64,000 nucleotides of DNA from Cryptomeria japonica (GCF_030272615.1 NC_081410.1:225609415-225673414), one strand, 5' to 3'. Shown: positions 1 to 12,246, numbered from the stretch's first letter. A program made the numbers and translations. Notes: generated from the letters alone by a model not told the origin.

Positions 1-117
1 ACAATCAAGTTCCAAGACTGTTGTCATCATTTTTAGCTAACTTGAATCATGGGACATCCCCTACGAAACTTTATGTTTCCATGTCTTGTCCTCTGTTTTA
101 GCCCTTAATTGCAGTTT

Positions 118-426
118 GGGTTTTAAAACCCGAAATGTAGTTGTTTTTTTGAGTTTGTCTGCACATAGGGTTTTAAAACCCGAAGTGCATTTTTGCCTAC
201 ACGTAGGGTTTTAAAACTTGAAATACATTTTTGTCTACAAATAGTGTAGGTCGGGTTTGAAAAAATGACCTGTAACTTTAGATATGTAGATATGCAGATC
301 GGGTTTTAAAACCTGACCTGCAATCTTTGACCTATACATATATATAGATTGAGTTTTAAAACTTGACTTGCCAATATGATCTGCCACTATGACTCACTCT
401 AGGTGTAGATAGGGTTTTAAAACCCG
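118..426. repeat. Degenerate tandem repeat with palindromic GGGTTTTAAAACCC core
   Basis: The core GGTTTTAAAACC, or a close variant, recurs near 118, 168, 206, 301, 350 and 412, with a weaker copy near 253. Spacing is roughly 40-60 bp. The best cores are perfect 14-bp palindromes. Flanking words such as CTACACATA and CGAAATGCATTTTTG also repeat, so the unit is longer than the palindrome. No function is inferred. Confidence 0.7.
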
Positions 427-563
427 ATCTACTGATTTTACTACCTTTGTTGTCTAAGGGTCAATTTTTCTTTCAGACATTATTCTAAGTCTTTGAAGTT
501 GGCAATCTGATGATGAACAAAATATTCTACCCCTTTGATACCATTTTATAGGAATTCACTTCA

Positions 564-758
564 ATGATAAGTCAGTTAGTGGATGATGAGTTCTCTTTAT
601 CCTTATTTGATAAGTTGATCAAAATTCAAGCCAACTTGGATGATCTTGTGTCTGTGCTAAAGAAGGCCAAGAAAGGATATGTGAATGTTGGAGACTCTAT
701 TTCCTGTGTTCACACAATTGCCAACTCAACATCAGCTCTAGACAAGTCTGAAATGTAG
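564..758 (+). CDS. Short unassigned ORF, possibly the end of a retroelement protein
   Basis: This is a 64-residue open frame rich in Leu, Asp, Ser and Lys. It starts at the first ATG after a short AT-rich stretch and ends in TAG, and the same frame continues for about 17 more sense codons afterwards. No domain is recognised. It lies about 150-190 bp upstream of a plus-strand LTR, so it may be the C-terminal remnant of an internal-region protein of that element. No polypurine tract joins the two, and it may be a chance ORF. Confidence 0.15.
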   Translation: MISQLVDDEFSLSLFDKLIKIQANLDDLVSVLKKAKKGYVNVGDSISCVHTIANSTSALDKSEM

Positions 759-907
759 GCTATACTAGCTACATTTCAGAAGACAAATGATGAGGAAAAT
801 GGAGAATAAAGTGTTCTCTTGACATTAGCTAGTTTAGATTCATGTATTTGCATTTTGTTTTACTGTAATTTTTTTTGTAGATGTATTTTCATCTTATGCA
901 CAAGTTC

Positions 908-1712
908 TGGATATTTTGGACTATTGGAATTCTACACTCTTATAAGAATAGTTGGTGTTGTCATTGATGGCAACCATCTGGAAACCTTCTGGCATTCATC
1001 TAGTAAGCCACCAGAAGGCACCGACACTAACATAGACATCTACATACACCGGCAGACACTTCACCAACAATGGCTACAATGCATACCGGCACCCCAACCG
1101 ACAGGGAATAAACTATTGTTTATTGTATTTAAATGTAATTATCTTTTGTAAAGTCGACATGGCATATTGTAAAAGACTCATATATATGCATGAGATCTTA
1201 TAGGCCATTTTGTGTAGTAGAGTAAGAAGGAAGTATGAAAATTATGTATACGGAGATATAGTTGACAACGAAGGTTTTGGTTATAGAATGAGCTTAAACT
1301 AGTACTGAACCTGGCATAGTTGATGTTGATTTGAAGCAGTACATTGTATTGGATTTTATAATCCACTTTTGTAGTCAGTGTGACTCTTCTTGAGTAGTGA
1401 GCTCTAGACAGTTGGCCTTCCTGCATGTGCAAGCCCCTCATTGTAAGTAATATTTATTCATTGGCCAGTGAGTGAATATTGTGGGTCACAAATCCCACCG
1501 AGGTTTTTCCCACACTGGGTTTCCTGTTGAAACATCTTGTGTTATGGTGTATTTTCTATGTTGTCTTTATTGTTCCTATTTACCGCATTAATTCTTATTT
1601 ACCGGTACACTGTTTTGGAATGCAAAGTTCTTAATAAGGTTAAATATTCTGTTAACCGGTTAGATACCGATTCACCCCCCCCCCCCCCTCTCAGTATCTT
1701 TGGGACTATCAT
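908..1712 (+). repeat. Copia-type LTR, plus orientation, probably solo
   Basis: The sequence matches, in reverse complement, the 788-bp LTRs at 15081 and 18404. Shared stretches include the TCATTGATGGCAACC block, the CTCTAGACAGTTGGCCTTCCTGC block, CCCACCGAGGTTTTTCCCAC and the terminal GATTCACCCCCC...CTCTCAGTATCT. The usual PBS (TGGTATCAGAGC) is absent downstream and no polypurine tract is seen upstream, so a solo LTR is the simplest reading. The left edge is uncertain (908 to 952) and no clear target duplication was found. The C run at 1674-1689 is expanded relative to its relatives. Confidence 0.65.
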
Positions 1713-2980
1713 TAATCTTAACATGGACTTTGGAGTTGAGTAAGTCAATTGTGCCCACATAATTCTCAACTCCTTCCCTATAAAAGACAGACGCTCATTT
1801 GTAATATTGGATCTTTTGCAAGCTAAACAAAACTCTGCCAAAATTTTGTCTCAAGTGAAAATTTGTGTTCTCTTGTGTTGAGATTAATCAAGTGAATAAA
1901 GAAAGCAATTTTATGCTCCAAAATTTGTGCTCGGCAAGGATTGTAGCTTATGCGTATATGTTCTTATGTCATTTTCTTATATGTGTTCTTAACTTACTTG
2001 ATGATATTTGTATGTGTTGTGTAAGTGAAAGACTTTTCTAAGTGTGGATGTAAACGTTGTGTTATATTACATATTTAGAGCTTTATTGTAATATAGTGAT
2101 TGCGTAGGAGACTTTGGGCTACTACTGATTACATTTCAAGGTTGCTATAATTTATCTTAAAGACTTTGGACTGCAAGATATCTTTAGTTATTAAGTTAGG
2201 AAAAGTATCTTTGTTTACATAAGCCTTTGTGCTTACATTAATATAGATTGAATTAAATTGTTGTATACAAGTTTGGCTAGTTATTGTAAGAAAATTGTAT
2301 GAATGGTATCAAGTGAAGGGATTAATGTTAATTCTGAAAAAAAAAAAATTATACACCCTAAGCTTACCCACATGATTTAATTTTTAGTTGTTGAAGTATC
2401 AAGTTCTATCAGGGAACCTCCCCTTGCTGAGAGGAGAGACTTTGACTCATCATAGCTATGTGTGAAACATATATTTTTTCTTCAGTACACTGGTGACAAA
2501 ATATTCACCCAACAAAGACAAGTCATCATATTACTAAGGAACAATCCACAAGAACCAAACAAGTGAACATGCCCCATCCTTTCCTTTCTAGTCAAAGACA
2601 TCTTGGAGATAAAATCTGTAGTTAGAGACATCTCAGAAAAGCTAAAAGACATATCACTAAAGATAAAATCATAAACAATAAAAAACCTACCAAACAAGTC
2701 GACATTATGCTTCATGCCAAAATGATTCTTGTCGCAGTTGAATATTGTTATGTTTGCTTGATCTTGATCTTGTCATGTCATGTTTTTGTTGAATTACAAA
2801 GGTGCATGTTTGTATAAAGTGTAATCCATCCATGAAATGAATGTCATTACTGTGGAGAAAAGGTGAAGTGTTAAATTTTGATGGTGAGTGAAATTTTATT
2901 GTGGTTCATGAGCAAAAATATAGACAGAGATGATAGTTCCCTCAACCGTGAGATGCCAAATATCCCAACCCACCACTAAG
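1713..2980. other. Unassigned, LTR-like non-coding stretch
   Basis: No gene is seen. A plus-strand TATA-like CCCTATAAAAGACAG near 1778-1793, followed by AT-rich sequence with short related phrases (AGACTTTGG near 2110 and 2161), resembles the promoter side of a plant LTR. Termini could not be defined. Part of 2400-2980 may be the 3' flank or LTR of the minus-strand gypsy element whose integrase lies just to the right. Confidence 0.3.
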
Positions 2981-3224
2981 GTTGAGGAGATGCCCCAGTG
3001 AGGGATAGGATTAGCTTATTATGCATGGAGAAGCATACATGAAAGTTATCAAAACAATCCACAAGCCATGGCAGGGGTGAAAAGGTTATTATGAAGATGG
3101 ATGTGAGATGAAATATCAAGTAGAATGTTGAAAGAGAGAGGAACAAATTCCCTACACATGGCGCCAGTTGCCCGGTTTTCACCATGGTACTTGCCCAAGG
3201 CACCACCGAAGTGTTTTTCACACA

Positions 3225-3430
3225 TGGACTAATTTATTTCTCTTCCTTTTTTTTTTCTCATGAATTTTTATGATTTTTTTTTTCATGACCTTTTATGAGA
3301 TTTTTGTATTTTAGGACTTTTTTCTAATTTTTTTTCACTTTTTCAAGACCTTTTTTATTTTATTTTTGTATTTTTTTAGGACCTTTTATACAAATTTTGT
3401 ATTTTTTTAGGACATTTTAAATAAATTCTC
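3225..3430. repeat. T-rich low-complexity tract after the gypsy integrase
   Basis: Long T runs alternate with imperfect repeats of AGGACCTTTTAT and TTTTTGTATTTTTTTAGG. On the minus strand this is an A-rich stretch directly downstream of the integrase C terminus, where Tat-type elements usually have a non-coding spacer. It is not coding. Confidence 0.6.
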
Positions 3431-3434
3431 TAAA

Positions 3435-4930
3435 ATGCTCAAGTGTAAAAATTGTGAAGGTGAATTTTGCTGGTTGGATCTTCAAGTGGTTCACCCTCTA
3501 GAGTAGCTAGTTGATATGCTCTTGATCCATAGGCAGCAGTAATAATGTATGGACCTGGCCAATTAGGTTCAAACTTACCATTTTTTTCTTTGTCTTAATG
3601 ATTCTTCAAAATCTCTTTAAGGAAAAGATCACCAATTTCTAACGTTCATGACTTAACTCTGTGATTGTAGCTTTTGCACATATGCTATTGATATGTTGTG
3701 AGATGATTAAAAGCGGTATGTCTTCTTTCATCCAACATTTTTAACTCATGCAAGTGGTAGACTCTATAGTCTTCATCACTAATCAGATTGTGCGAAGTGA
3801 CTCGTAAGGAAGGTATCTTGACCTTGATGGGTAATATGGCTTCAACACCATAGACAAGGGCATATAGAGTGGCACCTGTGGGAGTGTGGGCACTCGTGTG
3901 ATAAGCCCACAAGGTGGGATTCAATTGAATATTCCGGTAATGACTAGCTTCATTGACTATCTTTGATAATTCTTGAGATAGTTTTATTAGAAGCCTCAAC
4001 CTGGTCGTTACCTTAAGGATAGCATAGTGTAGAAAAATAGTGTTGAATGTGAAACTTCTCACAAATATCATGGACATCTTGATTCTTGAAGGTGCGATAA
4101 TTATCTATGATGGTAGATGGGGGTACACCATACCAACATATAGTGTAATTGAGGATGGATGTAGCAATTTGTTTACTAGTGACATGGGTGAGAGGAATGG
4201 CTTCAATCCATTTTGTGAATTATTTTATGGCAGTGATAATGAATTTATGGCCATTGGATGAAGGTGGATCAATTTTTCCCACAAGTTTGAGTCCCCACTA
4301 ACAGAAGGGCCAAGATGTAACAATGGGTTGTAAATCTTGTGTAGGCACATGTATCAAGTCTCTGTGTATCTATCACTGCTTTTATTTCTTGACAAATCGA
4401 TAGGCATATTTTTCCATGGTAGGCTAGTAGTAACTAGTTTACAAGAGTTTCTTAGCTAGGTTAGGACCACTATAATGTTCCCCACATATACCTTCATGCA
4501 CCTCTCATAAGGAAGTGTTCACCTCATCATGCACAAGACATCTAAGTAAGGTATCATCAAAACCTTGACGATATAGGGTATCGACTAAAATGACATAGAA
4601 GGAAGCTTGACATATAAAGGTTTTATGGGATTTATTAGATAAGTCAAGTGGTAGGGTTTTATCATGTAAATAGGCATAGATGTCTCCATACCACTAGGAA
4701 TTAGGACCAACAATAAGACATATCAATTCATATTGTGGCACATTATAGGTGGGTTCCAAGAGTGGTTTCACCTATACAATGTTACTTGGAATTTCTACAA
4801 GTGGCACTATTGTAGCCATGGTTTCAATTACTCTGTTATTATCCCAGGGAATTTTTTTAAATGTAATTGATGTAAAATAAACTTTTAAGTCATCTACCAT
4901 TCTCTTGTATGACACTAGATTTTAATCTTT
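3435..4930 (-). pseudogene. Gypsy integrase, decayed
   Basis: Minus-strand frames show the parts of a Ty3/gypsy integrase in order. An H2C2-like zinc-binding segment (EVHEGICGEHYSGPN, about 4.5 kb) comes first. The core follows: AIKYFTKWIEAIP near 4.2 kb, where the family's first catalytic Asp (AIDYFTKW) is Lys; IIDNYRTFK, which keeps the second Asp; and NDQVEASNKTI, which keeps the Glu. Next come TPTGATLYALVYGVEAILP near 3.85 kb and a C-terminal segment resembling FEPNWPGPY near 3.55 kb. The longest open piece is 3685-4077 (130 aa). Several in-frame stops and frame changes make it inactive. Confidence 0.85.
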
Positions 4931-4949
4931 TGTTTTTTAATCATCATTA

Positions 4950-5567
4950 ACATGTTTGATCACTAGTTAAGAGTTACCAAGAACATGTAACTCTAGGATT
5001 TTCCACTGTATGGTTGTACAGAGCCCAAAAATCAATGCCTCATATTTTGCAATATTTTTGGTACATGGAAAACATATCTTATAATATTTAGGTATACAAT
5101 CTCCTGACAGTGTAACAAAGAGAATGCTAGTGCTAGAACCACCTTGTGTGTAGAAGCCATCAAAATATAAGTACCAAATATGTGTATATTCCAAGTTAAA
5201 TATTGATTCATCAGGTAACTTTGTGATATTGGGATGATCATCTATCATAGAAGCATCAACAAGTTTTTTTGCTATATCTTGTCCTTTTATTGATTTTCTT
5301 TCCACATATTCGATGTCGAACTCGCTAAGAATTATGACCCATTTAGCTAGTCCTCTTGTAAGAGTTGCAGTATTTATAAGGTACTTAAGAGGGACCATCT
5401 TTGCAGTGAGCTTCATCTTATGTGTAAGCATGTAATGTCATAGAATCTATGGGTAAAAACTACTACAAGGAACACTCTTTCAATAGGAGTGCAGTTGAGC
5501 TCATATCCTACTAGTGTATGACTGATATAATAAATAGCACATTCTTTTCCTTCAAAATCATGTTGTG
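4950..5567 (-). pseudogene. Gypsy RNase H plus second (archaeal-type-like) RNase H, decayed
   Basis: Starting at 5567 on the minus strand, the frame shows the RT-linked RNase H end (LAQHDFEGKECAIYYISHTL), then LTHKMKLTAKMVPLKYL and AKWVIILSEFDIEYVERKSI. These are typical of plant gypsy RT/RNase H. It continues into a second RNase H: YLYFDGFYTQGGSS supplies the first Asp, IAKYEALIFGL the Glu, and ELHVLGNS should carry Asp where Asn is found. That Asp-to-Asn change fits one G-to-A transition. A frame break joins the 5413-5607 and 4967-5431 open pieces. The N-terminal side is cut exactly at a solo LTR. Confidence 0.85.
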
Positions 5568-5572
5568 CCAAA
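5568..5572. repeat. Target-site duplication CCAAA, left copy
   Basis: CCAAA at 5568-5572 is repeated at 7175-7179 on the other side of a TG...CA insertion. In the minus frame both copies encode the same RT/RNase H position, so the duplication is positional and not a chance match. Confidence 0.8.
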
Positions 5573-7174
5573 TGATGTAGAGGGTCAGGGGTTTTAGGTG
5601 ACTCCAAGAAAATATGTTTTCAAGTGCTTCACACTCCTTGCATTTGCCTAGTGTTTCCAAGGCACCTTAAGGCTTCAAAGGGGCAAATCAATACCCAACT
5701 CTCCACTATGACTCCTAGTGTCTTCAACCACTTATTCCAACCCAATTCAACAAGTTTCAATTATTTTTAAGGTTTCAAGACTTCTCCATACTCTTAAACC
5801 CCACTATGCCTGCTACTAGCCCCAGAGCCCCAATTAGCCCACTTGAGGCTGAATTAATTCCATTTCTCCAATTTTTCCCAAATAAATTCCAAAAAAAAAT
5901 AGCTTTTTGGATACCCTTTTCAGCTTAATACAACATATATCAAAATTAGGTATGGTTGTTTTGGACCATGCCTTTGCTGTCCTAAGACTGAGACTATTTT
6001 TTATGCGAAAACCCACACTTTTACAAAGCATGTATATAAAATACTTATCCCCCAACCTTTAAACTCTCAACAATAGTTTTTTTATGACTCCAAACCAAGG
6101 AAAATCCAATTTTTTAGTTTCTATGATCTTGTTTAATGTGCAAACCCCAAAGCCCTCACCAATAGGCTCCTAAAACCAAGGGTTTCTTGATTAACCACTC
6201 TCCCAGCACTGCTGCAACTTAATCAAGGTTCATACACCTTCTCCTAGACCATATTAGACATATCCAATCATTAAAATACCCCTTTGTTAAGGTAGATCTT
6301 CTGCTGCTATAGGCTTGCTATGCTTCCTACTCACTTCTCCTTCATCCAACTCACGGTGATCACCTGTCAAACCACACTTCCTGCAAGTTATTTGGTTAGG
6401 ATCATATTATAAATGTTATATAGAGCCTCCTCTATGAGAAATAGGACCTTACATCCATAGAAGGGCTCCAAATTGCATTTTGGGCCTTCAATGCCAATGA
6501 TACAACTCAGAAAATTTTAGGACAATCAGCACAAATGACAAAATCTGAGAAAAACCTGCTACAAAATCATTTCAAATCACTTATTACAATGTTTAGTGAC
6601 TGCCCAAGGCTTATACCATGAAAGATCAATCACTTTCAAGCAACAAAACACAAGAAATTGCAAGAAAATGAAGGTTTTATTCACTTTTTATGTTAAATCC
6701 GTACAACATCCGTACTGTAGCATCCAACCCCACCAAAATGGAGTTCCAAGGTTTTATAAGACCTTCCCCCAACTTTCAAAACCGAAATCAATCAGTTATT
6801 TGTCATTATAGACTTGTTTAGACTCTAAAATCCATTTTCCCATCTAAAAACAACTAACCGTTAGAATTCAAAAATTTGAATTTCTAACTTACAATTTATT
6901 GAATAATTTAAAGTCTAACCTATCAAACTTAATGTTTTATTACTCCTAGGATCCAAACAAACTAATCTAACCATCCAAATCCTATTTAGGCACTATTGGC
7001 CTCCCTTACATAATTTTGGTCCTAAAGCCCTTATTAAGACCTTCAAGACATTTAACTTTAAAATCATATTGATCATTACAAATTTCCATTATTGGCTTCA
7101 AAACACTCCAATTCACTTGTTTTGATTCATAACTCTTCATGGTCTTGATAGCTTGCTTGGGTGCACCTGCACCA
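5573..7174. mobile_element. Solo LTR-like insertion (1602 bp) in gypsy RT/RNase H
   Basis: The insertion begins TGATGTAGAGG and ends GCACCTGCACCA (TG...CA) and is flanked by CCAAA on both sides. The gypsy frame reads up to a LGALL-like segment on the right (about 7.18 kb) and resumes with LAQHDFEGK on the left, which fixes both edges. No PBS, polypurine tract or coding domain is seen inside, so it is read as a solo LTR of an unassigned family. Orientation is undetermined. Confidence 0.75.
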
Positions 7175-7179
7175 CCAAA

Positions 7180-8150
7180 AGTGCCCCCAATGTTGTGGTG
7201 GTCACAAATATATAAAGGAGTAAGGGCTTGTCATCTATAGGAGGTACTAACACAAGTGGTGACATCAAGTATTCTTTGATCTTTTGAAAAAAAATTCACA
7301 CTTGTCATCCCATATGAATGGAACATTCTTATGTAACAGGTGTTGAAAGGGTTGACATTTATCCGCAAGTTGTTCTATAAAATAACAGATAGATTGTAGT
7401 TTTCCTTGCAATGATCTCAGCTAACTAATATTCCTTGGTGGAGGCATTTCAAGTATGGATTTAACTTTGGTAGGGTTAGTTTAAATTCCCTTAGATGAAT
7501 TAATGTATCCAAGTAGGCTACCTCAAAGGCACATTTCTTTGGATTCAATAACACCTTATATTGCTCTAATCATGTGAGGATCTTATCCAATATTTCCAAA
7601 TGTCCATCTTTGGTGTAAGATTTCCCAATAAAATCATCTACATAATCTTCCAAATATGTATGCATCATGTCATGAAAGATGGTGCTCATTGTGCATTGAT
7701 AGGTAGCTCCAATATTCTTCAATCTAATGGGCATGACATTCCAACAGAATGTTCCCCAAGGATAAGTGAATATTTTCTTGATCTGATCCTCAAGACTAAT
7801 TTTGATCTGATTGTGACCTGAGAAACCATCCATGAGGGATAACATCTCGTTCCCTACTATTAAATCCATTATTATGTCAATATTTAGAAGTGGGAAGTCA
7901 TATTTAGGACAAGCTTTGTTTAAATCCTAGAAATCTATACAAACACAAACACTCCCATCGGGTTTTGAACTTGGCACTAGATTGGAAATCCACTCTACAT
8001 AGTCAACTAGCCTTATGAATCCCACATCTAGCAACTTTTGTAATACTGCCTTTACCAATAACACAACTTGCAGGTACATTTTTCTCAACTTTTGCTTGAC
8101 AAGTTTTACCCCCGGTGGAAAAGATAAATGATGCAGAACTAAATCAGGAT
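7180..8150 (-). pseudogene. Gypsy reverse transcriptase, decayed
   Basis: The minus strand shows the RT blocks in order: a segment like SNLVPSSKPDGSVCVCIDF then DLNKACPKYDFPL (about 7.95 kb), LSLMDGFSGHNQIKI with the first catalytic Asp, FCWNVMPIRLKNIGATYQ, and YLEDYVDDFIGKS with the catalytic Asp pair intact (about 7.65 kb). A thumb/connection segment (NPKKCAFEVAYLD) follows to about 7.18 kb. The longest open piece is 7570-7869 (99 aa). In-frame stops occur, for example between CIDF and DLNK. The catalytic YVDD is preserved, but the gene is not translatable in full. Confidence 0.88.
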
Positions 8151-8764
8151 AAAGCCCCAGTATATTTCCATAGGACCAAGCGAACTTAACCCGTCTTTCC
8201 TTGAAAAATTGTATAAATGTTTCTCCTTCTTCAGGTGTTAATGATTTAGCTAGATATATGATTTTTGGTTTCTTTTATGTGCCCAGATTTGCTCTCATTG
8301 TTTTCTCAAGAAAAATGGATGATTTTTCATGATAAGATGGCTAGAGAAGTGTGTCAATCCTTCCATCCTTAGGCGCCTCAGAGAGGTTTTCACCTTCGGA
8401 TACATTTTTTCAGGTCTAATAGCACCATGGAGTGGTTTTCACTAGAAGGCATATTTATATTTTCTATAATTTTGTGATTGAAAGGCTTGGCACCCTCTCC
8501 AAAGTAACCTGCACTATTGAGTTCTATGGTGAAACCAACTCTATGATCCCCTAGGGGTAAGTCACTTTGTTCTTCAAGAATGTTTATTCTTGTTTCATCA
8601 TTTTGAAAGATGTCTAATTGTGGTGGTCCTTGTTAGTCCCAATCAATAAGTTGAGATGGACAAGGGGTAAAGGATCATGATTAGGCTCAATATTGTTAAT
8701 TGGATCAAGGGTACAAATAATGTCATAGTCATATATGTCAGTGAAATTGCCATAGTCATTGATG
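8151..8764 (-). pseudogene. Gypsy protease-RT linker, decayed
   Basis: No clean ORF remains. Minus-strand fragments such as TINDYGNFTDIYDYDIICT (near 8.72 kb) are of the type found between protease and RT in Tat-like polyproteins. The segment is continuous with 14942-15075 once the 6.2-kb element at 8770-14936 is removed. Confidence 0.5.
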
Positions 8765-8769
8765 GTACC
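8765..8769. repeat. Target-site duplication GTACC, left copy
   Basis: GTACC at 8765-8769 directly precedes TGTAATG and recurs at 14937-14941 right after the other LTR. It is a perfect 5-bp duplication defining the outer edges of the 8770-14936 element. Confidence 0.9.
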
Positions 8770-8887
8770 TGTAATGTCCCGCTAGGAACCCTAAAGGAAA
8801 AACAACACAACTAGGCAACTAAAGGGTGAAATAAATTTTGTTTTAAAAGAACAAGTGCATTACTTATAACCATTGCACATCTAATAA

Positions 8888-9230
8888 TAGATCAAGGGCG
8901 ACATCAAAGGTCATGAGCTGGAGGAATTAAAGACCTCGGTGAACAACATGAAACAAATGGTTGTTCATACTAAGGAAATCATGAAAAGTATTTAGCTCTT
9001 TGTCTCTGTTTTTGCAGGGTTCCTCAGTCCTATCTTTTTGTTGTCGATGTGCTTTCCTTTTGTTGTTTGTTTTTGGTTTTTATAGGTTATGTTATGTTAT
9101 GTAAGCTGATCCTTTTCGGTGGGATATTTTTTTCTTTTTGAAGTGACCAAGCACTTTCTTTCTCGTAGTTCTATTCTCCTAGCTTGTACAAGGTTCGGGT
9201 ACCTTTCAAATACCTGATTTTACTTAATCA
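8888..9230. other. Insert present in only one LTR of the pair
   Basis: The partner LTR reads CTAATAACACAATGGAAG. This copy reads CTAATAA, then about 343 bp, then CACAGCGAAAG. The insert includes a short plus-strand frame with LKTSVNNMKQMVV and a T-rich tail region. No clear TSD or termini were found, so its type is unknown. Confidence 0.6.
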
Positions 9231-9964
9231 AAACACAGCGAAAGACTAACACATGATTTCCTAAGGGTTACCAATGAAGATTAATCATAGATTATATTAA
9301 CACCATGGTTAATCCAATTGTCTATTTAATTAGATAAAGTAAATACTTAAGTTCAAAGCTACACATACATCTAAATTCTATAATGAAGACATTAAAGTAC
9401 TCTAATGCATTCAATTTATCCATAAATCATTTATACACAAGATTAAAGCAACTGAATTAACATACATTCCACTGACATAATATTACAATATCCATAAATA
9501 CATGGCTTCCAATAATACCACAGATTACCAAGTTACAATATCAAGGTTACATAAAAGTCTGATACACAATCACTAACCCAAGATTGACCATTTGGACCAA
9601 ACACACAATGGCCCATAACAATAAAGTTATACAACAACACCTGACCAAGGAGATATAATAACATAGGACACAATGACAACTTAACCAGAATTGCAACGGA
9701 ATTAAGCTTGACTGCAACACCATTTACACAAGATCCTAATACAGGCAATCTTTCCTTAAAATGGCCAAATGCATAAATAACTTGTAATTTAAGATTTTCT
9801 AGAAAATAAGAAAATACAACTATATTAATACAAATAAATCAATTTTTTCATTTGTCCAATAAGGTTTAAATCATGCACATAAAAATTAATCTACTAATGT
9901 CTCCAAGCATAAATATAAAACCTCTAAATTTACTAGCTTTTTCTGAAAACATCCAAACTATAAA

Positions 9965-10001
<37 letters not shown>

Positions 10002-10160
10002 TACCTATATATACATCGTATATATAATATACTTATAATTATATTACCAAAATATATATGTCATCTCAAAATTAATTTCCACAGTAATTAAAATACTAAA
10101 ATAATATAATGTCCAAAACATTTAAAATTGGTTTAGGGAACCGTAAAAATAAAACCCCCT

Positions 10161-10378
10161 GCTACCGTACGGTAGCAGGTATTACTGTCGGTAGTACATG
10201 CTACCTTGCGGTAGCGGGTGCTACCGCCAGTAGCACTGCTACTGCACGGTAGCAGGTACTACTGTAGGTAGCTTGCTACCTTACGGTAGCCACTTCTACC
10301 GCGCGGTAGCAGGTACTACCATAGGTAGCCTGCTACCTTACAGTAGCCACTGCTACCGTCGGTAGCCTACTACCGCCG
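10161..10378. repeat. GGTAGC/GCTACC inverted-repeat cassette (long version)
   Basis: The cassette starts with the perfect 16-bp palindrome GCTACCGTACGGTAGC (10161-10176), then repeats GCTACC and GGTAGC arms with short loops at least six times. It is much more GC-rich than its surroundings, and AT microsatellites lie on both sides. The partner LTR carries a shorter version at 13141-13225. Confidence 0.85.
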
Positions 10379-12008
10379 TTTTTATTATTTTATTTATTAT
10401 GATTTTATATATATATATTTTTTAAATTCAATAAAATTAAATTTAAATAATCTAAAATATTAAAATTTTAATAACCCAAACAAATATTAAATTTTATTTC
10501 TCAATAAAATATATTTCCAGGAAATCTAATTAATACCAATTAATTAATACAGATTTTCCCATGAACTTGATATACTACTAAAATGCAGAGATGCATCAAT
10601 ATACCAAGAACAACCATAGAAAAATATCAAATCCAATACCAAACCAAAGGAAAATTTTATCTGGTAAAAACCATTTTCTCCCAAAATTTAATCCACAACA
10701 CTCGGAAATAACTTCTTTCCATTAAACTAGAAATTAACTTTAGGTATATGACAATCATCTTAACACATACATCATTCATAAGATAGAAGAAATACAATTA
10801 TTTTCTTAAAACAATAATCAAAAGAAGCCACCCAACCTGGTATAGCTTTCCTGGAAGAAATCTGTAGAAGAGCCCTAATCTTTTCAACAAGCTTCCAATA
10901 AATTTCTTCACCTAAATTCCTGACTTGTTTCCCGTGTATCCTAAAATAATGACCTATTCCTCTTTTTAAACTAAAATTCTAGGTTGAACATCTTTTTCCA
11001 AAAACCTAAATTTAGTAATAAAAACAATTTTATTTTCTTTTCCAATTTTCTAACAAAGGGATAAGTTAACATGCAATAATTAAAAATCATTATTCATTCT
11101 TTTCTCTTCTCATGCAAATTAATTAATTTTCTAAATAAATAAATTAAAGCAATACTTTAATTTCTAATTAATTCTTTTATTCATTTATTTATTTATTCTT
11201 TTATTCTTTTATTTATTTAAAATTCTAGGAAACAATAAATGCAATTCATCTAATTTAATTTTTACTAAAATTTAAATAAAATATATTTCTATATCATGCA
11301 GCTTGCAACTTAATTTAACAACTTCTTTTAATTAATTAAATTTATAATCTCAATGCATACATAAATAAACTATGAGAACTCCATAAACTTAATTAATTAA
11401 TCAAATCCACTAAAACACACAAACTGAACAAATCTCAAGCAAATACTCATAAAAGGATCAAATACAGAGGCCGAACTAACTGACGACACTCACACGAGTG
11501 TAAATGAGTAAAATAGGGTCAACTACTATCTCCTCCACTTCCATCGAAAAATATAAGACATGCTTAGACCTGTGAAGCCAGGTGGAGACAATACCCTATA
11601 ACTATCCAGTACTTGTACCTGCAATATCTTTCATCACCGAACCACACATGCATATATACAATATAGAAAGCACGACATACACACCGATGAAGAAGAATCC
11701 TGATGTTCCTTGTCTCACCAAAATGAGTGAAGGAAAATCATCCCCTTGCATCCAATACACTCTCAAACACACAACATATAATTCCACATTGCATAGATAA
11801 AGTAAAGTGTTAGTACATAGCAATAATCCATAAAATGCCATAAATCACAAGTACTAAAATACTGCAAATAAATTATGCATCTCATATCCAGATAAATCAT
11901 GAAATAATGTCATAAAAATCTGAATAACACATCATGGTAATGTATCCACTGAAAACAAACAATAATAAAATATGAGTCTAATGAGTTCAAACAAGGAAGG
12001 GTACTACA

Positions 12009-12024
12009 TTCTCCCCCCCAAAAC
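12009..12024 (-). promoter_or_regulatory. Polypurine tract of the short-interior element
   Basis: The plus-strand TTCTCCCCCCCAAAA immediately after the left LTR reads on the minus strand as TTTTGGGGGGGAGAA, directly before the LTR start. This is the expected plus-strand primer site for retroelement replication. Confidence 0.85.
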
Positions 12025-12246
12025 TTGGCTTACACCTAGAAGCCTAAAACAAATAAGAATACAACTCTCTCATCTTCGCTGCATCCTCCCCTAGCTTTCC
12101 TAGCCATGACCTAGCACTGTATAGAGAAAACAATTCAGACCTATGGCAAGGATAAAACAAGGGAAACACAAACATTAAGACCTAAGCAAAAAGATCAAAC
12201 TGGACAGGCTCACTACAAACCCAGAGTACCCAGTGTTGAAACTTGG

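Larger units (their letters stand above)
8770..12008 (-). repeat. 3' LTR of the short-interior element (3239 bp)
   Basis: Compared with its partner at 12261-14936, this copy has an extra segment of about 343 bp near 8888-9230, a longer GGTAGC hairpin cassette (about 10161-10378) and an extra AT-rich stretch around 9930-10110. Otherwise it aligns from end to end. It also contains A/T runs at 9970-9998 and 10403-10421. Confidence 0.88.

Noticed and set aside
819-1151. 110-residue plus-strand ORF
   Set aside because: It runs across the edge of a Copia-type LTR, and the LTR relatives do not keep the frame.
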